A DNA stretch of 64,000 nucleotides from Owenia fusiformis (GCA_903813345.2 CAIIXF020000004.1:13833196-13897195); one strand, 5' to 3'; numbered from the stretch's first letter, positions 43,421 to 55,705 are shown. Notes: a model not told the origin generated them from the sequence alone. Made by a program: numbers and translations.

Positions 43421-45244
43421 ACGATAGCCTTTGGTTTGTGCAAATTAAGCGTTTGGTGGTACACAAAGTAATAATACATAGTATGGTTAACATTCAAACT
43501 GAAATATATTTACATATAAGTCAAAGATAACAATTCATTACCAATTTTGAAAATCTACCTCCACATGTCTCAGAAAACGCCTCCCCATCGTTGACAAAAA
43601 ACACTTTCGTGCCCATATCCCCTTCACATACTGTATAACATGAAATATTGCCGTGGATATAAAGTTGCTGATTGCTGAATGTAAAACAGAAACGGCAACA
43701 TTAAATTTGGAAATATAATGAAGTAATTGAAGATCGATCTTTGTGGGCGATAATATGGTGTCTAACATGCGTCAACTTACTGTAATAGGGTAATTTTTGA
43801 ACGATCATCAACTTACTATACTTTAACAAAAATCATAAATAAAATAAGCTTTATTCCCCAGCATAAAATTACAATAAAAAGTTAATAATAAAAATGTTAC
43901 AGTTAAAATTAGGGCTGTCGATGGTTAACCGGTTAATGGTTAACCGACGATAGCCTTCGGTTTGTGCAAATTTCGTTCGGTGGTACACAAAGTAATAATA
44001 CATAGTATGGTTAACATTCAAACTGAAATATATTTACATATAAGTCAAAGATAACACAGACGATAGCCTTTGGTTTGTGCAAATTAAGCGTTCGGTGGTA
44101 CACAAAGTAATAATACATAGTATGGTTAACATTCAAACTGAAATATATTTACAGTAAAACCTGTCTTAGTGAACACCTCTCTCTAGTGAACACCTGTCTC
44201 TAGTGGACACCCTTCTTGCGCACATAGTCCACTGACTTCTGTATAAATTGCCCTCTCTCTAGTGAACACCTACCTACAGTGAACATTTTTTCTTGGCAAA
44301 AAAATGTTCACTATACACAAGTTTTACTGTACATATAAGTCAAAGATAACAATTCATTACCAATTTTGAAAATCTACCTCCACATGTCTCAGAAAACGCC
44401 TCCCCATCGTTGACAAAAAACACTTTCGTGCCCATATCCCCTTCACATACTGTATAACATGAAATATTGCCGTGGATATAAAGTTGCTGATTGCTGAATG
44501 TAAAACAGAAACGGCAACATTAAATTTGGAAATATAATGAAGTAATTGAAGATCGATCTTTGTGGGCGATAATATGGTGTCTAACATGCGTCAACTTACT
44601 GTAATAGGGTAATTTTTGAACGATCATCAACTTACTATACTTTAACAAAAATCATAAATAAAATAAGCTTTATTCCCCAGCATAAAATTACAATAAAAAG
44701 TTAATAATAAAAATGTTACAGTTAAAATTAGGGCTGTCGATGGTTAACCGGTTAATGGTTAACCGACGATAGCCTTCGGTTTGTGCAAATTTCGTTCGGT
44801 GGTACACAAAGTAATAATACATAGTATGGTTAACATTCAAACTGAAATATATTTACATATAAGTCAAAGATAACAATTCATTACCAATTTTGAAAATCTA
44901 CCTCCCCATGTCTCAGAAAACGCCTCCCCATCGTTGACAAAAAACACTTTCGTGCCCATATCCCCTTCACATACTGTATAACATGAAATATTGCCGTGGA
45001 TATAAAGTTGCTGATTGCTGAATGTAAAACAGAAACGGCAACATTAAATTCGGAAATATAATGAAGTAATTGAAGATCGATCTTTGTGGGCGATAGTATG
45101 GTGTCTAACATGCGTCAACTTACTGTAATAGGGTAATTTTTGAACGATCATCAACTTACTATACTTTAACAAAAATCATAAATAAAATAAGCTTTATTCC
45201 CCAGCATAAAATTACAATAAAAAGTTAATAATAAAAATGTTACT
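43421..45244 (+). repeat. tandem array of 524-bp units, three near-identical copies
   Basis: Three copies share the segment at 43538..43768, 44357..44587 and 44881..45111 (only a few differences). The basic period is 524 bp. The middle copy is preceded by an extra partial unit and a 178-bp insertion, giving an offset of 819 bp. Each unit ends in the left terminus of the hAT element (TAGGGCTGTCGATGG) and restarts at ACGATAGCCTT, so the array arose by duplication across the hAT left end. Confidence 0.9.
44152..44329. mobile_element. 178-bp MITE of pogo/Tigger type
   Basis: Ends are CAGTAAAACCTGTCTTAGTG and, inverted, CAGTAAAACTTGTGTATAGTG. TA flanks both ends (44150..44151 and 44330..44331), and the neighbouring unit copies show the empty site. 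The terminal sequence is typical of pogo/Tigger relatives. Confidence 0.85.
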
Positions 45245-45252
45245 GTTAAAAT

Positions 45253-47000
45253 TAGGGCTGTCGATGGTTAACCGGTTAATGGTTAACCGCCGATAGTAGC
45301 TTACTCGAGTAAGAAATTTTCACTCAAATTAGTTGACCGTGAATACTTAATCCTATTTGTATTATTAATTTCTCTTAATCTGTTTGTTTTTCTCAAATGC
45401 CAGGGTAACATGACAAGCTGAAGCAATGTGACTGGCTCGATAGTTTTGGCTCTAAAAATGAATCCCTAATTATTTACCAACCAGCAGTCAAAATTGGATC
45501 CAGTTAATCTTCATACGTCACACAATTCTTTCAAAAACGCAATCAGAAACATTATAATCCTTTATGTATTCCTAGACTCATCCATTTCCAAGTGTCAGCC
45601 GCTCACGTGTCAGTTTCAGTTAATAACTTCCTGATCAGAAATATTGTAATCCTTATGTTACTTCGAAAGTATATGTGTTGGTTTTAATTTTAATTTAATA
45701 AGACAAACCCTACTGGGAGATACGATCATGAAATTATATTTTGCCAAATTTCTAGTTATTATTTAGAATATCACGCTTAACATTAATACTTGATCGTATA
45801 CACCTTGTCATATGTAAAAGTCGATCTCAAAGAAACTTTTTATCTGATATATTCACGTCTATGTGGTTCTAGAAAGGAAAAAGATCGAATTTTACGTCGA
45901 AATTTCACCTAATATCGCCCACATATATCACATTTGGTCCCACATGGGGGCCAGCATGGAACCTTCTCATAAATTGTGTTTTCATTGGTGTAAATGTATA
46001 TGAGAAAAATACATACTCAAAAGGCTCCTTGCATGGGCAATGCAGCTGCATACACCCATGCTCCTTGCAGAACATTTTCCTCTACTTTATTAGCTTATAG
46101 TCACTGTTGGTACAGCCAACTGCATAGCAGTACCTGCTTGTAGATCCATAATTAGGTGTAGACACAGGTCGGAGACCCGTAGGTGTGACCTCGGACACAG
46201 GCTTGCAAGACATCTACAAAAAGGTGATGGACTATAACATGTCAAAAATTAGGCAGAAGTTACCTTACAAAACATTTTCTACATTATCAAATAGCTTCAA
46301 ACTATAGGATAATTGCTATCTAAAATCTCTCTAGGGCATGATGACAGGATATTGATATGTGATAAACCACTGGCTATCAAATTTATATCAACGGCAAGTC
46401 ATTGAATATTGTACAAAACGTCTGCTCCAATGAAGGTGTGTTCTCACTTAAATATGGTGTTAATTCCACCAATTTGAAGGAAAATGATACATAGATACCT
46501 TATATCTATATTGAAATGTAAATTATGCAATAAAACAGCACGACTATGGCACATGAGAAGAATTTGTGGGAACTGTTTTGAACAATTTTATACTTACTTC
46601 CTGGATACGAATAAACAGGAAGTAGATTTTTACTCTCATGCGCAAAGAATATGCGGAGGAAAATTAAGTGGGTCATCGTGTATTGCAAACAAACCAAAAT
46701 CGAGTGCTATTTTTATTATTTCGCGTTTATTGTAGTGAAACTAAAGGATAACCGATGTGGTATGTAACTCAAGGGTAGTGTAACTGTGAAACCAATATGG
46801 TAGAGCTTGACGAATTTGAGAAATAAACACGGATTAATCATTTTTCAAATTATTTCCGATAGAATTAATCCTGGGGAATTTATGTATTTTTCAAATCCTT
46901 CTTTGAAATCATTGAGTAATTATTTTGTCAGTTAACCGAGTTTAACCGTCAAATCTTCAGTTAATCGACCAATGATTTTTGCTGTAAATTGACACCACTA
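45253..47000. mobile_element. hAT element with 8-bp target duplication, no transposase
   Basis: The 1,748-bp element starts TAGGGCTGTC and ends GACACCACTA. GTTAAAAT lies directly on both sides (45245..45252 and 47001..47008), the 8-bp duplication of hAT elements. Subterminal GGTTAACCGGTTAATGGTTA repeats occur on the left and related TTAACCG on the right. No transposase is readable, so it is non-autonomous. Confidence 0.9.
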
Positions 47001-47100
47001 GTTAAAATGCATGCAGTAAAATCTATAAAATAGAATAAGGATTGTTGTGTTAAAAAGTTAAAATGTCAGAAGATCTAATTGTTTCCAAGTGCTTTGGAAA

Positions 47101-47215
47101 TCCCAGTATTAAAAGTTTTTAATCCCGATAATCCCAGTATTAAAAGTTTTTAATCCCGATATGAAAAGTTTTTAATCCCGATATTAAAAGTTTTTAATCC
47201 TGGTATTAATTTTCC
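47101..47215. repeat. palindromic minisatellite, unit about 26 bp
   Basis: Four to five copies of (C)CAGTATTAAAAGTTTTTAATCCCGAT-type units. The core ATTAAAAGTTTTTAAT is itself self-complementary. Confidence 0.85.
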
Positions 47216-47410
47216 CGAGTCTATCAAATGCGGGTATTATGTAAATAAATCACTCAAATTGTCACTCATAATCTTTACCATTAGGGATGTCAGGTTTTCT
47301 GCATTCTGATACTCAGACCATCTCTGCAATGCATGAGAAAACCTGTTGACAAATCTGAAGATGTGAACCTTATGGCAAAGGACACCTATTACATATACCA
47401 GTCAATCAGT

Positions 47411-48497
47411 CTATCTGTCATCTTTATTCATGTACTCCCAGTCCTTATTCTGGTCCTCAATATAGTCAAATGTACCACGCATTATATCTAGCACACTGGT
47501 GGCTATAAACAAGGTTGGTACTGAGGTAAGGCTGAGGATATCATCAATTGTAAATAGGTTATGACACTTAGTTACACTTTCCACAATACAAACATTGGAC
47601 TGGGTATCAATAACAATTTGGCTTTCTTCATCAAGATTGTCAAGCGTAGCCTTAAATTTTATCAGTTCATTCTTAATTTGCATTCTTTGGGTTGGAGATA
47701 CATCACGATATATTACAGTTTTAATGGATGCATCACTATCAGAATCTTGAAGGTATTCCTCCACTGCCAGATGAGTCAACATAGGACACGAACCATCTCT
47801 ATTAACAGCACAGTGGCAGTCTATTGTACAAATATCGCAACATGTGTAAATAGCTGATGATGTGGATTTTTCAGCATTGTAGCAGCCTAGTATGAAAGCA
47901 CGATGACAGTCATGGTTACGCATATAGCAAGCATATCATTATCCAAGTTTCTCATTTGAGCTGGATAGTATATTAAGATTGCCTGCCCTTGCTCTCCACC
48001 TCTCCCTGCCCTTCCCATTTGTTGAAGGTATGTATCCATGTCAACTGGAGGTCCGTAATTTACTACATTGTTGACACCAACTAAGTTAATACCCATTCCA
48101 ACCGCGTTTGTAGCCACAACTATCCGTATTTCTCCATTTATATTGTTCATATCAGTTCTAATGGCTGCTTTGACAGAATCTGGCGTCATGGAATGGTACA
48201 TATTGAAGTGTTGTGTGAAGCCAGGAGGCATGTTATGACTCAGCATTGTGTAGATACTGTCACAGTCTCGAATTGACTTACAGAATACAATATGTCTTTC
48301 AAGAAGTCCACGTTTACTTTGGAAGTCCTTTAACAACCATGAAAATGCATATTATAAATTGTCACCTTGTGCGATTTTTTCAAGAGTTATTTTGACATTT
48401 TCCCTATCTGGGCTGTCAATGATTTCTATACAGCCTGTCATTCCTAAACTGTGAATAATTTTCCCTCTTCTAGCTGCACTAGCTGTTGCAGTTAGGG
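47411..48497 (-). pseudogene. RecQ-like helicase, C-terminal half
   Basis: From right to left the minus strand encodes LTATASAARRGKIIHSLGM (motif III onward), a stop, LKDFQSKRG, then HIVFCKSIRDCDSIY, YNMYHSMTP-like NMYHSMTPDSVK, RIVVATNAVGMGINLVGVNN, VVNYGPPVDMDTYLQQMGRAGRGG. After a frameshift near 47920 comes the RecQ zinc-binding block DCHRAFILGC...YTCCDIC and a long acidic tail. Motifs IV, V and VI are present. RecQ-like ATP-dependent DNA helicases unwind DNA 3' to 5'; this family is multi-copy in molluscs. One nonsense codon, one frameshift and the 6.6-kb insertion make it a pseudogene. It continues upstream at 55098. Confidence 0.85.
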
Positions 48498-48776
48498 CAG
48501 GGTTCGTACACACCTGGAAATGTCAGGGAAATTGATTTATTTTTCCAGGTGCTGGAAATGTCAGGGAATTTATAAATTGGGTTAAAAAGGGCCAAAAATG
48601 TCAGGGAATTTTGAAACAGTAGATGTGTCAGGGAAATGTCAGGGAATTTTGTATCATTGTTGAAAAAATAATGTTCCAGCAAAATACATTTAAGACTATG
48701 ATAGGATATCAATGAAATCCAAAATCGAACATTTAGTTGTTTCCACAAATTGCTTATCTTTTCATTAGGGTTGATT

Positions 48777-50658
48777 ATTAGACTCCAGATGTAAATCTGG
48801 AGTCTATTGTTTTCGTCAGTATTCTTATTCTTATTAGACTCCAGATGAAAATCTGGAGTCTATTGCTTTTGCCAGTTTTCTTATTATTATTATTATTATT
48901 TTTCTTTCTTTCTTTCTTTCCGAACACTTTTTCTCAGCAACTAGAAGAACTTACTTTAACCCACTTACATGGCTAAATTAGCCCATCAACCTAGTTTCTG
49001 GGAAATTAGGTCAAATTTGTATCTAGGTCAAAGATCAAGAACTAGGTCAAATTTAGGTCAAATCAACATTATGTCAATTATCTTCATTGTTGATTGTCCT
49101 TACTCCTTCATCTTTTTTTCATCATGTAGCTTAGAAAAAAACAAATCGAGAGTGTGCCATCCGTTTTTTAATTACTCTTAGCGATTTTGAGATATGGCGT
49201 CCGGAAAGTAGGTCAAACTAAAAAAGTTCTCCAAATTTAACATATGAGCTATGGAATAAGGGTAGAATTTTCTCAGGAATCCGAATCTGCAAACCAAATT
49301 TCGATCCGACTTCCCGTTTGGAAGTTATGGCGTTTTAAAATTTCGAGAAAAATCGATCTGATGGTATCCTGATAGAAAGTCAAGGAAAAAAGATTTTTTT
49401 GAAGTGTAAAATACGAGATATAGACTGAGTACAGCTTAAGATAATGAATTCCTATAAAAGAAGTGGACCTCAAAAGCTACCTAGTTTCAATATTTGGACA
49501 CCAAAATTCCTAGGTCAAAATCTAGGTCAAATTTATAGTTTTTCCTTATTTTTGCGATTCTGGCACTACACTTTTAGGATTTGCTTCTAAATTTTGTATA
49601 CAGGTAGCAAAGAGTGTGCTAATAGTGTTAGCCTTTTGCCGTCAGAGAGTATTTTGACCCATTTTTGAGATATGGTGTCCGAAAAGTAGGTCAAAATAAA
49701 AAATCCTCCAAATTTAACATATGAGTTATGAATTAAGGGTAGAATCTTCCCTGGAATCCGAATCTGCAAACCAAATTTCGATCTGACTTCCGGTTCTAAA
49801 GTTATGGCGTGTCCGAAAAGTAGGTCAAAATAAAAATTCACCAAATTTAACGTATGAGTTATGAATTAGGGGTAGAATTTTGTCAGGAATCCGAATCTTT
49901 AAATCAAATTTCCATCAGACTTCCGGTTCGGAAGTTATGGTGTTTTGAAATTTCGAAAAATCGATCTGATGGTATCCTGATAGAAAGTCAAGGAAAAAAG
50001 ATTTTTTTGAAGTGTAAAATACGAGATATAGATTGAGTACAGCTTAAGATAATGAATTCCTATAAAAGAAGGGGACCTCAAAAGCTACCTAGTTTCAATA
50101 TTTGGACACCAAAATGCCTAGGTCAAAATCTAGGTCAAATTCATAGTTTTTCCTTATTTTTGCGATTCTGGAACTACACTTTCAGGATTTGCTTCAAAAT
50201 TTTGTATACAGGTAGCAAAGAGTGTGCTAATAGTGAGAGCCTTTTGCCGTCAGAAAGTATTTTGACCCACTTTTGAGATATGGTGTCCGTAAAGTAGGTC
50301 AAAATAAAAAGTTCTCATAATTTAACTTATGAGTTATGAATTAAGGGTAGAATTTTCTCAGGAATTCGAATCTGCAAACCAAATTTCAATCCGACTCCCG
50401 GTCAAAAATTCCTACTTACCTACCTACTTACCTACTCGGCTACCTACTTAGCTACATACTCAGCTACTTACTCAGCTACCTACTCAGCTACTTACTCAGC
50501 AACCTGCTCAGCTGCTTACTCAGCTACCTACTCAGCTACTTACTCAATTACTTAATCATCTACTTACTCAGCTTCCTACTCAGTTACTTACTCAGCTCTT
50601 TACTCAAGTAAATCAATCTGGAGTCTTAAATTGAACTTTGTTCAATTTACCAATCTAG
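48777..50658 (+). mobile_element. Helentron-type unit 1 of tandem array
   Basis: It begins with two successive 5' ends (AGACTCCAGAT with its own inverted partner ATCTGGAGTCT, at 48779 and 48836) and ends at CTAG (50655..50658). The end is preceded by ATCTGGAGTCT and the hairpin AAATTGAAC...GTTCAATTT. The inside repeats roughly 250-bp blocks with CTTCCGGTT and GTCAGGAATCCGAATC or CTCAGGAATCCGAATC. No coding frame. Confidence 0.75.
50410..50610 (+). repeat. CTACTTACTCAG minisatellite in unit 1
   Basis: About a dozen imperfect copies of CTACTTACTCAGCTACCTACTCAG-like units, just before the 3' terminus of unit 1. Confidence 0.85.
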
Positions 50659-52270
50659 TTATTCTTTCTTTCTTTCTTCCTCCTAACAGATTTTCTCTCC
50701 AACTATAACATCTTACTTAATCCAACCTACATGGTTGACTAGGGAATGTATCTGGCTTTCTGGGAAATTAGGTCAAATTTTTATCTAGGTCAAAGGTCAA
50801 GAACTAGGTCAAATCCAGTACTTTGTCACTTTTTCCCATTATCTCAGTCGTCCTTCAATATTTTTGATCCGGGTTTTTTTCATTGTGTTCCTCATAAAAA
50901 AGTAGAAAACCTAGGGTCGATTTAGTTTTTTGGTATCTCAAACCGATTTTGAGATATCAGTGTCCGAAAACGAGGTCCAAAAAAAAGTTCTCCGAATCCA
51001 AAGTCAAGGATATCAGTCTTATAGGAAATTTTCTCAGGATTCCGAATCTGAAAACTAAATTTCGATCCGACTTCCGGTTCAGAAGTTATGGCGTTTTGAA
51101 AATTCAAAAATCGCTAAATTTGGTGCCCCATGTTAATTCAATGGGAAAAAAATATTTTTTTGAAGAGTAAAATACGAGATATAGACTAAGCACAGCTAAA
51201 TATAATGGAAGTCCATAAAAGAAAGGGACCTCAAGACCTTCTTTTCATAAAAATTTGGACACCAAAATGCCTAGGTCAAAATCTAGGTCAAATTCAAAGT
51301 TTTTCCTTATTTTTGCGATTCTGACACTACAGATTAATTATATTCTTCGAAATTTTGTATACATGTAGCCAAGAGTGTGCTAATAGTGTTAGCCTTTTGC
51401 CGTCAGAAACTATTTTGACCCACTTTTGAGATATGGTGTCCGAAAAGTAGGTCAAAATAAAAAATTCTCCAAACTCAACGTATGAGTTATGAATTAAGGA
51501 TAGAATTTTCTCAGGAATCCGAATCTGCAAACCAAATTTTGATCCAACTTCCGGTTCGGAAGTTATGATTTTTTGAAAGCTCAAAAATCGCTAAATTTGG
51601 TGCTCCATATTATGTCAATGGGAAAAAAGATTTTTTTGAAGTGTAAAATACTAGATATGGACTGAGTACAGCTTAACATAATGAAAGCCTATGAAAGAAG
51701 GGGACTTCGAAGGCTACTTAGGTCCAAAATTTGGACACCAAAATTCCTAGGTTAAAATCTAGGTCAAATTCATAGTTTTTCCTTATTTTTACGATTCTGA
51801 CACTACACTTTAACGATATTCCTTGAAATTTGGTATACATATAGCCAAAAGTATGCTAATAGTGTTAGCCTTTTGCCGTCAGAAAGTATTTTGACCCACT
51901 TTTGAGATATGGTGTCCGAAAAGTAGGTCAAAATAAAAAGTTCTCCAAATTTAACGTATGAGTAATGAATTAAGGGAAGAATTTCCTCAGGAATCCGAAT
52001 CTTAAAACTAAATTTCAATCCAACTTCTGGTAAGATAGTTATAGCGGTTTGAAGTCTTGAAAAGTCTATATGATGATATCCCCATGTTAAGCCAATGGAG
52101 TCGAAGATAACATCGTCTAAATATCTATATACTAGCTGACTCAGCTTATTCTGGATGACTCAGCTTACAGTTTTTTGGATGACTCAGCTTACAGTTTTTT
52201 GGATGACTCAGCTTAAAAAAAGTTTGAAATCTGGAGTCTTAAATTGAACTTGTTCAATTTACATGTCTAG
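50659..52270 (+). mobile_element. Helentron-type unit 2 of tandem array
   Basis: It starts right after the CTAG of unit 1 with TTATTCTTTCTTTC and ends at CTAG (52267..52270) behind AAATTGAACTTGTTCAATTT. A GGATGACTCAGCTTA repeat lies before the end. It lacks the AGACTCCAGAT 5' end, as expected for a head-to-tail copy. Confidence 0.7.
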
Positions 52271-53659
52271 TTATTATTCTTTGTTTATTATTCTTTCCCA
52301 GTTTTCTCGTTAACTAGAAGATATTGAGTCAAGTCCTGTTTATGGTCCATTTAGGTCCTAGATGTAGTTTCTCGGAAATTGGGTCAAATTTTTATCTAGG
52401 TCAAAGGTCAAGAACTAGGTCAAATCTTACATTTTCAACATTCTGTCATTTATCTTCGTCATTGTTTATCGTAACTCCTAAATCTTTTTTTCATCATGTA
52501 GCTTAGAAAAAGCCGAAGCAAAGATATGACATTAGATTTTTGATTACTCTTACCGATTTTTAAATATGGCGTCAAGAAAGTAGGTCACGACAAAAAGTTC
52601 TCCAAATTCAACTTATGACATATGAACTAAGGGTAGAATTTTCTCAGGAATCCAAATCTGCAAACCAAATTTCGATCCGACTTCCGGTTCAAAAGTTATG
52701 AAGTTTTGAATTTTCCAAAAAAATCAATATGATAGTAGCCTCATAGAAAGTCAAGAGTAGTGCAGACAATATTGAAAAATCCATCCATCTATCATATCCA
52801 TCCATCCTATCCTATCCTATCCTATCCTATCCTTCTTTCCTATCCTTCCTTCTTATCCTATCCTATCCTTCCTATTCTGTCCTATCTTATTCTTTCTTCC
52901 GTTTCTATCGTATCCTATCCTATCCTTTCTTCCTATCCTATCCTTCCTTCCTATTCTATCCTATCCTTCCTTCCTATTCTGTCCTATCCTTCCTATCAAT
53001 CCATCCATTCATCCATCCATCCGTCCGCTTATTCTGGATGACTCGGCTTATTCTGGATGACTCAGCTTATTCTGGATGACTTGGCTTATTCTGGATGACT
53101 CGGCTTATTCTGGATGACTCGGCTATATCCATCCCACCTAGCCTATCCAATCCTATCCTTCTTTACTATCCTTCCTATCCTATCCTTCCTATCCTATACT
53201 ATCCCATCCTTTCTTCCTATTCTATCCTATCCTTCCTTCCTATTCTGGAAGGAAGGATAGGAAGGATAGGATAGGATAAGAAGGATAGGAAAGAGGGATA
53301 TGATTGGATGACTTGGCTTTTTCTGGATGACTCGGCTATATCCATCCCACGTATCCTATCCAATCCTATCCTTCTTTCCCATCCTTCCTATCCTTTCCTA
53401 TCCTTTCTTCCTATTCTATCCTATCCTTCCTTCCTATTCTGTCCTATCCTTCCTATCCTATCAATCCATCCATTCATCCATCCATCGGCTTATTCTGGAT
53501 GACTCGGCTTATTCTGGATGACTCAGCTTATTCTGGATGACTTGGCTTATTCTGGATGACTCGGCTTATTCTGGATGACTCGGCTTATTCTAGATGACTC
53601 AGCGTAAACGAATCTGTCATCTGGAGTCTGAAATTGAACTTGTTCAATTTCCAAAGTCT
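52271..53659 (+). mobile_element. Helentron-type unit 3 of tandem array
   Basis: It follows the CTAG of unit 2 directly and ends at CTAG (53656..53659) after the same hairpin. The centre (52780..53610) is a large minisatellite. Confidence 0.7.
52780..53610 (+). repeat. TCCTATCCTT and CTTATTCTGGATGACTCGG minisatellites
   Basis: A TATCC/TTCC-rich array and a 21-bp CTTATTCTGGATGACTCGGCT array alternate twice. The long serine-, tyrosine- and proline-rich open frames across it come from the repeat itself. A related array lies in the single copy at 37.4 kb. Confidence 0.9.
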
Positions 53660-55097
53660 AGTTATTATAACTTTTATTGACATATAGTATCATAACATGA
53701 TTACATTAGTCAGACATTAAATCTGATTTAGAACAGTGTGAACATTACACTGAAACTGAACAATAAAGAATATGTATAGATGGTTCAATACAATAACCCA
53801 GATGCGAGTAGAAATAATCTTGATTTACGTCATTAAAAATTCAAAATTCAGTCAAAGTAATATCATATTTGAAATCTACATGTAAAATTACATCTAGAAA
53901 TGTGGTTTTAAAAAGTGTTTATCAACTTTGAAAAATTAATTTTCTTTGAAAATGTGACTTCTAGCTCGGGGAGATTCCCCATAGACCCCATGCTATAAAA
54001 TCACAAAAAATGAAATATCTTTTCTTTTAGTAACCAGATAGTATTTTGCTTTACTGGACATATTTTCATTAGTATAAGTATCAGACACATAAGGGTTATA
54101 TGAAAATTGAGCCACTTAAATTGATAATATTCAAGTTTAAGGGAACTTTCTTATATACCTGCCATGTTAATTGACCCGAATCAGCCACCTGGTGGTGAAA
54201 CTGGTAACTACCTACTCGCATTTGGGTAATTATGCTTTTCCATATACTGTAAGTTAGTCTAAGGCCATTCAAAGTTAATTACTGGTATATGTTTCATGGT
54301 TTGTTGAGGGGTTAATCTGAGGAGGGCGGGAGGTGAAAAACTCTTTTCAGTTTAAAATTGTATCATATTAATATTCTGTCATATTCTGTCTGTCTGTCTG
54401 TCTGTTCGACAGTCCGGTAGTATTCAGTCTATTTATCTAACTCAAATATCAGTTGACAGATTTGGTTAAAGTTTTATATACCAATGCTTTTGTTGCTGTC
54501 TCTGCTCAAGAAGATAGTTGCCATTTTTCATATCATGTTCACAATGATAGTATTCGATATATATGTTTCATTAGGTAGGAATTGGCATTCAAGGGAGTTG
54601 CTATTTTTCTTTAGATCAACAAGTTTCAGTTTTTATTTGGATTCATTACAAAACATCAACAAATTATAGTTTGAAATGCTTAGAATGCACAATATACAAT
54701 TGTCAATTTTGAAAAATTTCCGGGGGTGAACCCCCGTACCCCCCTTTGGGTTTCCTTCACTCGCAGTGATGCAAACCCCTAAAAATGCACCCCCTTGACA
54801 CTTGCTGACTATGTCCCTGTACATATATGTTTACCTTCGTAAATATGTAAAATTAAGAACATAATGTATCAGGAATAAATTGGTGAATAACGGCCTGTAG
54901 AAGTAAAGTGGAGTCATGAGAAATGGTACTAAAGGATAAACCCAAAATGTTTCACAATAAGTCTTTTAAATAATACAGTTGTTAGAGACTTTTTAGAGGC
55001 CGTGCAAGGAAAACTGGACCTGGAAATTTTATTTTATGCCTGGAAATGTCAGGGAAATGTCAGGGAAATTCATTTTGAAAAAGGTGTACGAACCCTG
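53660..55097. other. right arm of the 6.6-kb TIR element
   Basis: AT-rich, with a short CTGT microsatellite near 54387 and no supported gene. The last 80 bp are the subterminal CAGGGAAATGTCAGGG repeats. Confidence 0.5.
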
Positions 55098-55197
55098 TAG
55101 GGCCAAAGCCGGAGTATTTGGCAAAAGTGAACGCACTTCACCGATTCTGTTGAAACTATCCCTAAATGCCTCAGCCTTGTTGCTGGCTGCTTCACCC
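55098..55197 (-). pseudogene. RecQ-like helicase exon interrupted by the TIR element
   Basis: After an acceptor TACTTTCAG the minus strand reads GEAASNKAEAFRDSFNRIGE, VRSLLPNTPALAL, the segment between the Walker B/DEAH motif and motif III of RecQ helicases. It stops at the TIR of the inserted element and continues at 48497 with TATAS. Confidence 0.85.
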
Positions 55198-55459
55198 CTG
55201 AAAGTACAAAATTTTCAACTGAATTAAAAAAGCACCAGATCATATCATGCCAAATAATGTGGCATTAGCATACAGTGTACATTTTACTTTTTGTAATACC
55301 ATTATGTATATTTTTGTAATTAGTAGATTTAAATCTGCTTTATAGAGAACATGTATCTCAAGGACTCTAGTTATTAGGCTAGCCAATTGAAAAATATAAC
55401 GGATGATAACATTATTTACAAGGTAAAGAGATCATATGTAAGCCTATATGCATACATAC
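55198..55459 (-). other. intron of the RecQ-like gene
   Basis: The donor TG/GTATGT at 55459 and the acceptor CTTTCAG/GGG at 55198 join the flanking exons in phase, restoring a tryptophan codon between the DEAH exon and GEAASNK. It is a 262-bp GT-AG intron. Confidence 0.8.
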
Positions 55460-55686
55460 CATGACAAAACCGTATGAGCTTCATCCACTACAATATAATT
55501 GCACCTGGCCCTATACAGGTCTGAGGTCAAAACCTTTCTCATGTCTCCATCATCGAGAATTGACTCGGGGCTGCCATATATAAACTGAAATGCAACTTCT
55601 TTGATAGCTTGGATACTTTCCGGTGTCACAATCGTCGCAGTAAAGCTCAAACTTTTCAGAAAGTTTACTTGCTCCTCCATCAGACC
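55460..55686 (-). pseudogene. RecQ-like helicase exon with DEAH box
   Basis: The minus strand encodes LMEEQVNFLKSLSFTA, FQFIYGSPESILDD and NYIVVDEAHTVLSW. These are RecQ motifs Ia/Ib and II; the DEAH box binds the ATP-coupled metal. An acceptor-like CTTAG precedes it at about 55687. The Walker A exon is not found further upstream in this window, so the gene is also 5'-incomplete. Confidence 0.85.
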
Positions 55687-55705
55687 CTAAGATTCAGAAT
55701 AATTG

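Larger units (their letters stand above)
48498..55097. mobile_element. 6.6-kb TIR element (hAT-like ends) inserted in the RecQ-like exon
   Basis: The left end CAGGGTTCGTACAC and the right end GTGTACGAACCCTG are exact inverted repeats. Both are followed by related subterminal TGGAAATGTCAGGGAAA motifs, a pattern common in hAT-like elements. The flanks share TAGGG or TAGGGC (5-6 bp), shorter than the classic 8-bp hAT duplication. Helicase codons continue exactly across the insertion. Most of the interior is a nested Helentron-type array (48777..53659); no transposase is readable. Confidence 0.8.

Noticed and set aside
43538-45111. Three copies of a 76-codon minus frame
   Set aside because: They are identical because the 524-bp units were duplicated recently; there is no domain and no evidence of selection on the protein.
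52760-53521. Open frames rich in serine, tyrosine and proline
   Set aside because: They come from the TATCC-type minisatellite in the Helentron-type unit.
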